Shown here one piece after another: positions 58,407-64,000 of a stretch of DNA of 64,000 nt. This DNA comes from Amyloporia xantha. Its lineage: Eukaryota; Basidiomycota; Agaricomycetes; Polyporales; Adustoporiaceae. How positions within the stretch are numbered: the first letter of the stretch is position 1; each line of letters starts with the position of its first letter. A model generated the notes under the pieces. That model had not been told where the DNA came from. It saw only the letters and a list, made by a program, of their open reading frames with translations, and searched no databases. A program made the position numbers and the translations under genes. The stretch is taken from assembly GCA_036971615.1 (NCBI GenBank), contig JAYKKR010000019.1:310001-374000 (forward strand), written 5' to 3'.

Positions 58407-60516
58407 ATGGTCTCTGAGAAGTTGGAATCTGTCTTGGCTCCTCACCCCGAGCTTCAGACACTGCAATCTCAGCTTCGCCAGATGCTGGCAGACATGGCTA
58501 GCTTTGGGCCCGTCATTCCTAGGCCTCCGGTTCTTGATACTTCGTATGATGCAAACAAGGCCATAGAGCTCTCCGATGACAGCGTAACGCCAGACCCAGT
58601 TCCAGGTCTGCGAGTATTGAGGGATTCGGTGAGTCGGGATCTCGACGTATTAGAAAAGGTATGTTATTTTTGGAATCCATCGTTACCCTAATTGCAGGGA
58701 TTCCAATAAATGGCTTTTGACAGCGTGAGCTTGAGTAGTTTCTTAACGACCCAAAGTGCGCCTCCCTTCCGCCACTGTCGACTAATGCACCTTACCTCAT
58801 CGCCGTATGGAACGAAGTCTTGCTCGCCCCGCCACCGGTTACGGCAATCTGGCGCACGTATTCTGAAAAAGACAAGTCATCAACGCCACATAGAAGAGGC
58901 TCACAAAAACCACCAGGAGTGAAGGTGGACGTCATTGCAGAAGACGGCCGAAGATGGATACGAGTGAATACGTGAGTCGTCTTCACAGTGCTGTAGCAGT
59001 ACGAGGACTGTCACATGGGCTTCTGTACTTTTAAAGTTGAAATAACAAATTCTCATTTGATGATCTCTTGTCCAGCACGAAGAATTCACGTCTGCTAGCC
59101 GAGTTCCGTGAGATCGACTCGTATCTCACAGATTCCGAGGACGAGTCGGATGATTTCTCGGGAGAGCGATTGCCAAGTCTCGCTCAAACGGAGTTCGACA
59201 ACTCTGTTCTCAAAATGGGCCGCGCCCTCCTCACGGCGGCGGCCAAGAACCCCGTTGCCAGCACAGCTGAAGTACCAACCGTGACTATGCGCCTAACTCG
59301 CTTAGACCCGTCTCCATCCAATCCGAAAGAACACGACCCTCGTATTGCACAGACCATAGATGGACTCCGGCGCATGGGCATCGACGTACAGCTTGGCGAA
59401 CGGGATACCGCTTCCCTTTCCCGAAATATAACGCCCCGACGGCCCCGTACTCGCCTTGAGCCCACCCTGCGCGTGAACCTCGACCTGTCGATCCTCATCG
59501 CGCTCGTCTCCGACATCACGCACTCCCCTCTCCCAGCCTCTGCAGAGGAAGCAGACGCGCGCTTCGAGCCCCCGCCGAAGTACCGTGAGTGGAAGAAAAA
59601 ACGGCTCGAGACGCTGAAAAGCTCGTCAGCACACGATATCGCGGACGCCGAGGAAGGCGCGGGGAAGCACTCGAGGGCGCTGGCAAATCAGGCTGTGCAG
59701 GAGATGCAGCGGGGGTTGATTCAGGAGATCCACGATAGACTACTTTCCCTAGGAACGCGCGCAGGGAGCGTGCTCGCGTTTCCTCGTGTAGAATTTTGGA
59801 CGACGCCTGAGGCGCGCGACCGCTGCCTCCGGATCGTGCTGTCTAAAATCGGTGGGCCTAACGAGCAGTGTCGCGCAAGGGCCCTCTTCCCTGCCAGCGT
59901 GACCCCGCCGTTGAGTGTGGAGGACGCGGAGGACATGTACTGGCGCGACTCACGATATCCGAAAGGGTTCCTGCCTCTTCTTCCCATTCGCATATTCCCG
60001 TCGCCCGAGCCCGACACTATGCTCAAGCCTCCGACATATGTGGACGGCTACGCTCTGTCACCTTTCTTCTCTCACCTAGCGCTGACGTGTCGAGACGTCC
60101 TGGCGCAGGAGACGAGGCCTGATCCGCGCGAGATGCTTCCAGATAACGGCGGCGGCGAGGAAGAGAGTTGTGCAATTGCAGGCCTGGATGATGGATCGGA
60201 TGAAGACGAAGTGATCCCACGAGCGATGGTGACGCGAGCCAATCCGCGTTTGACTGCACACACGGTGCAGAGTCTTCTGTGGGGTGCAACGCGCGGCTGG
60301 ACGACCCTCACTGCCAACAAGACCAGCGTGAAGGCTATCTTGAGGGAAATAAAAGCGAGGCACTTTAGCGGGTATAGCGTGCATACTTCTGGTACCCAAC
60401 AGACGGACATGGGCAACTTTAGAGATGCAGAGGTAGACAAGGCTGCGCTGTGGGTCGTGGACCCGCGGAGTCTAGCTGAGGGTATGCGGTCAGACGTTAC
60501 CCGCGCGGGTAGCTGA
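58407..60516 (+). CDS. DUF1308 family protein (C7orf25-like)
   Basis: Starts MVSEKLESVLAPHPELQTLQ at 58407. Two introns (about 58659-58739 and 58976-59095) lead to a long last exon. The conserved DUF1308 block is seen as LRVNLDLSILIALVSDITHS, and the C-terminal region includes FPRVEFWTTPEARDRCLRIV, NPRLTAHTVQSLLWGATRGW, TLTANKTSVKAILREIKARH and KAALWVVDPRSLAEGMR. Conserved in animals and fungi with no established reaction; a PIN-like nuclease fold has been suggested for relatives, which I cannot judge from sequence alone. Gene is intact. Confidence 0.8.
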
Positions 60517-62715
60517 TGATCCGTGATCACATAGTGCCTGCTATGCGTGGACAGTTGTCATCTGGACGCCTAAAGTCTGAATCTTATCCTGGTTACGTAC
60601 TGATCTTGGTGCCACCGATCAAGCCTAAGATTCGACACTTCTTTACCGCGTAAATTGCCTAGATTCCTAGGTCATTGATCGGACGGACTCATAGGGCAAA
60701 TGTCATGACCAGTTCACACGGACACCACCCAGAGCTAGCACGTTTCACGCTTGAGTTTATTCTCGCGCTGAACATTTCTGATCACGGCTCAGCAGACGGG
60801 AGAAACTTTCATAATTGGGGCATGCGTAGAACCTTGTTAAGTGGCTGCAGCATTTATCCAGGGGGTGGCGGGTTCTCCACTGCACGTCGTGCGAACGCGA
60901 AGGTGAACATTTCAAATCTACAACGGCTGTCGTATTAGGGTGGTGACACCTTTGCCGCCCAATTTCACACTTTTCTGTGCAGTTCATTAGTCTCGTCCAG
61001 GTCGATAGAACACTGGCAGAAGGAAGCCCAACAATATTCTTACCACAACGTAATACAGTGTACAACGCAACCGGAGACGAGTATCCCAAATATGTCATGG
61101 GTTGTATCTGTGCCTTCCTGACTTGAGGTAAAGCTGTGCGGCATCGGCGGCGCTCAGACTATCAGCCGCAGTCGCCGCTTGCGTGGGTGTTTTTGACTCC
61201 TCTTTATGGCTGCTCGTCGCGAATGTTCCCCTTTCTGAACACCCTTTCCTACCTGTCGCGGACCTGTCATCAAGCATCAAGTCTCTTTTGGGTGACTAAG
61301 CGAGCGCGTCGTATTCCATCGGCCTAATACCTCGATCGTATGATACTCCGTCGGCAACGAAGGCAAGGTATGGGAACCCCCCTTCTTCTCTCGCGTCGCC
61401 GCTCTGGTCCAGTTATTGAGGGTAGTCAAGTTCGATGTGCGTGGACCATCCTCGCAACTCATGCTACCTACACAGTGACTGCATTTTGCTGTCCTGCCCT
61501 TGGTCATTACCGGTGCGTCGGAACCTTTCTGACGGAGCCGAAATTTGACGCTATTCCTACTCGCCAGTAAGCGAGGATTGCCTCTGTCACCCCATAGTAT
61601 ATCCATGAAATCCGGCACCCCTGAGATGCGCGTTCGGGTCTCCGTCAAAGAGGGACTGCAACGGACGTAGCCGGGAGTCATACAGATGGAATTCACGATG
61701 GGATCAGGCGACGCCCTGGCAGATCTCCGTTCATTGGCCTTGTTTATCAATATGCTTTCCAGCATAGATCGAAGCCTCCCTTGTATAAGCGACGTCCGCT
61801 TCAAGATCTGGAGCTACCAAGTCCCTGTTTCCTCATCCGCTGTCGCGATAAGCCGTACTTGTCCATCGGGAATCCGTCCTTGGACCCTTGATGGTGGGCA
61901 ACACCGGCCTCAGCATACGCATGTCGGCTAAGGGAACTCAAATGTAGTCTGCAACCGATTGGCGTGCCCCTTGCACGATGAAACGGTAATTACTGACCGA
62001 GTCTTCTCCGGCACTGTCACATTTCGGAGGTCCGTGTAAGCTTCCCAATTCTATTGGCTAACGGTGAAGGCGCCTCGCTGGTATGCATACCTCCACACGT
62101 GCTTATGTACCACTTCGGCTTCTGCCATGCTTCTAGAGACTAGCTGTGGTTTCATCCAAGACTTCGGTAAGTTCCCATCAACACCCTGAGTCAGTTTCCT
62201 GACCACGGCGGACAGGCAGGGCAGTACAGCGGACATCTGAGCCTTCGATCCGGCGATATCCGACCTGAGAGACCGTAGGCGACGTCCTTTCGTGTGAAGG
62301 CACAGCAAGTGATTCAAATACACGCGCGGTGCTCGTACCCCAGGAATTGCGATCAACGCTGACATTGTGCGACGCTCTCCTCGGGAAACGGCCGAAGACC
62401 AGCTGTCGCATTGTGGGCGGCTGTTGCGTATTACATTCTCGGAACGCTCCAGGTGCGTCATGAAGCGGCAGCTTAGCGAGGCATACACTGCGAATGCTAC
62501 CCATAGTCTGATTGACAGGATCTGTCCGATTAGCGAGTCAGGTCTTAAGCGAACGCCTCCCTGAGAAATAAGCAAACCACATATCGCTTGCGATTCGAGA
62601 CGCTCTGTGTTTTTGTTATCTTCATTTTGCCGCAGCATGCACCCCCTTGGACGTTATAAGAGGTGACTTGTCCCGGCCCACTTGGAGCAGACCTCATTTC
62701 TCCCCTTCGTCAGAA
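60517..62715. other. Weakly coding region, minus-strand fragments
   Basis: 2.2 kb. Two minus-strand frames look partly protein-like: 61277-61804 (MTPGYVRCSPSLTETRTRIS, GVPDFMDILWGDRGNPRLLA) and 62051-62638 (LSIRLWVAFAVYASLSCRFM, SMAEAEVVHKHVWRYAYQRG). I could not join them into a gene or match a family. They may be exons of one uncharacterised gene or relics. Confidence 0.3.
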
Positions 62716-63211
62716 ATGTCTGGTGAGATCATGATAGATATTTACTTATCACTACTCCTGTCTCACTACTTGAAACAGTATTACCGCCACCTCTACCGCT
62801 CCCTCATGAAGAAACGGACACCTCTGCTCTGGCCATGGTCCGTTGTCACCCACTGACGAGCGTCGAAGGATTATACGCTGATGAATTTTTGTTATTTCCC
62901 AGGCCGCGCTGTTCTCCACTCTACTTCCTGTACCCCTTGGTTTGCGCTCTCTGTCACCTGTGACAGCTGATATCTCCTTTACTGTCCTCGCTGCCGGTGC
63001 TATTTGGAGTATGCCGCAACGTCGCATCGCCGAGGGAATAGCTCTCAACATAGGCCTTCTTTGTATTGCCTGGACCAGCGGATCGCGCATTAATTTTGCG
63101 ACGCTCCTCGTACTCGCCTGTTTGAACCAACTCCGCCCGCTGATACGGAGAATACAGGTTGAGTTGCGCGATCGCTGGTCCTCCTTTAAATTTTGGTCTA
63201 GTAAGAAGTAA
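62716..63211 (+). CDS. Small putative membrane protein, unknown
   Basis: Two exons, 62716-62841 and 62903-63211, joined over a 61-nt intron (acceptor TTATTTCCCAG), give 144 residues. The start is MSGEIMIDIYLSLLLSHYLK. Exon 2 has two hydrophobic segments (VTADISFTVLAAGAIWSM and IALNIGLLCIAWTS, then FATLLVLACL) and a basic end (RDRWSSFKFWSSKK). The donor GTTGTC is weak, which lowers confidence. No family recognised. Confidence 0.4.
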
Positions 63212-64000
63212 AGGTAATTGTTCGTCATGGTTTCTATCACGAGTCGCATGCTGAAATTATTTGCATAATAAATCAGCGTGAATGATTCAAATGACCATAT
63301 TGAGACTCATTTTATGTGCTCTTCATGTTTATGCCAAAATGTATGGGAACAAATACATCTCGTCTCGTAGTCTCAGCGTATGCCCCAAATATGGCATGTG
63401 TCGTGAATGCATTACCAAAAATGGACGGCCGTGTAGCCTGAACGTCAGTCCCGGTTTGGACCATGACATCACCCTGAGGGACCGAGCGCTTGTCTGTCAG
63501 TGTCCGCTGGCTCAGCGCGCGGCCTGGTCTGCTCCACAATCTAGCATAACAAGAAAAAGCATGGACTTCGCGTCTAGTTTTCCTCGTCGACCACCTCGTC
63601 GTACTCACCATCGTCCTCGTCGCACGTCGCGTTGAGCTAACACCGCCGCCGCCGCCCGCACACTGTGCCATCTTGAAGCCGTTAGCAACGATGATGGAAA
63701 ATCTTCCCATTGACACGAATCACCCAGCTGTGAGGGATTACCTCGCGCTCATTCGGTGTGTTCTCATTCCATGTCTGTGCATGACCCTTATTCTCATTCG
63801 CAATCGTGCGATGCCCGCGGAACAGATTGCAGGTACTCACGCCGTTATCCTTATTGATCAATATAGCGACAGTCATAGTCTGTTCATTTGTCCTGACCCC
63901 GGGTCTTGGTGCGTACTTGTCTTGTCTTCAACTACTTTTCCATCCCTCACACAGCCGACCCCTAGGCAGGATCTCGATATTGTACCCAGCGACGATCGCG
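63212..64000. other. Window end, no confident gene
   Basis: Short minus-strand frames (63682-63876 and 63312-63716) contain protein-like pieces such as PHSWVIRVNGKIFHHRC but no domain. They may belong to a gene that starts beyond the window. Confidence 0.3.

Overview
The window looks like a contig piece from a filamentous basidiomycete, most likely an agaricomycete (perhaps a polypore). Coding sequences are split by many short introns of about 50-65 nt with GT-AG ends. Genes sit close together on both strands. The recognisable proteins (Ire1, Jip5, seryl-tRNA synthetase, Set1, His6, a secreted S41-type peptidase, a DUF1308 protein) have fungal, basidiomycete-like architecture. No bacterial operon logic, rRNA, tRNA or CRISPR array was seen. 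The species-level placement is inference.

Layout. 1-27 kb is a conserved housekeeping block: ire1 (-, cut by the window start), jip5 (+), a Ser-rich membrane protein (-), a charged nuclear-type protein (-), seryl-tRNA synthetase (+), SET1 (-), HIS6 (+), a long Ser/Thr/Pro-rich single-pass membrane protein (+) and a secreted S41-family peptidase (+).

27-43 kb is the most unusual part, a large inverted duplication with the order MFS(-) KMO-like(+) GS-like(+) KMO-like(-) MFS(+). Two arms, each holding a kynurenine 3-monooxygenase-like FAD hydroxylase and a divergently transcribed MFS exporter, face each other across one glutamine-synthetase-like (FluG/gamma-glutamyl ligase type) gene. All five genes read as intact once introns are removed. 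Homology also covers the divergent promoter between MFS and KMO and the 3' flank of KMO. The gene set suggests a small metabolic cluster that hydroxylates an aromatic amine or amino acid, couples it to glutamate or a similar partner, and exports it.

43-55 kb is accessory and poorly conserved: three related lineage-type genes of unknown function with matching TATA boxes, a kinase-like gene and a divergent pseudokinase-like paralogue, a 43-nt near-perfect palindrome, and several stretches with no confident gene. 55-64 kb returns to conserved genes (an ALDH7-type aldehyde dehydrogenase, a DUF1308 protein) and ends in a weakly coding region with one plausible small membrane protein.

Exon borders quoted to the base were placed by eye from splice signals and reading-frame continuity. 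Where I could not close the frame I say so.
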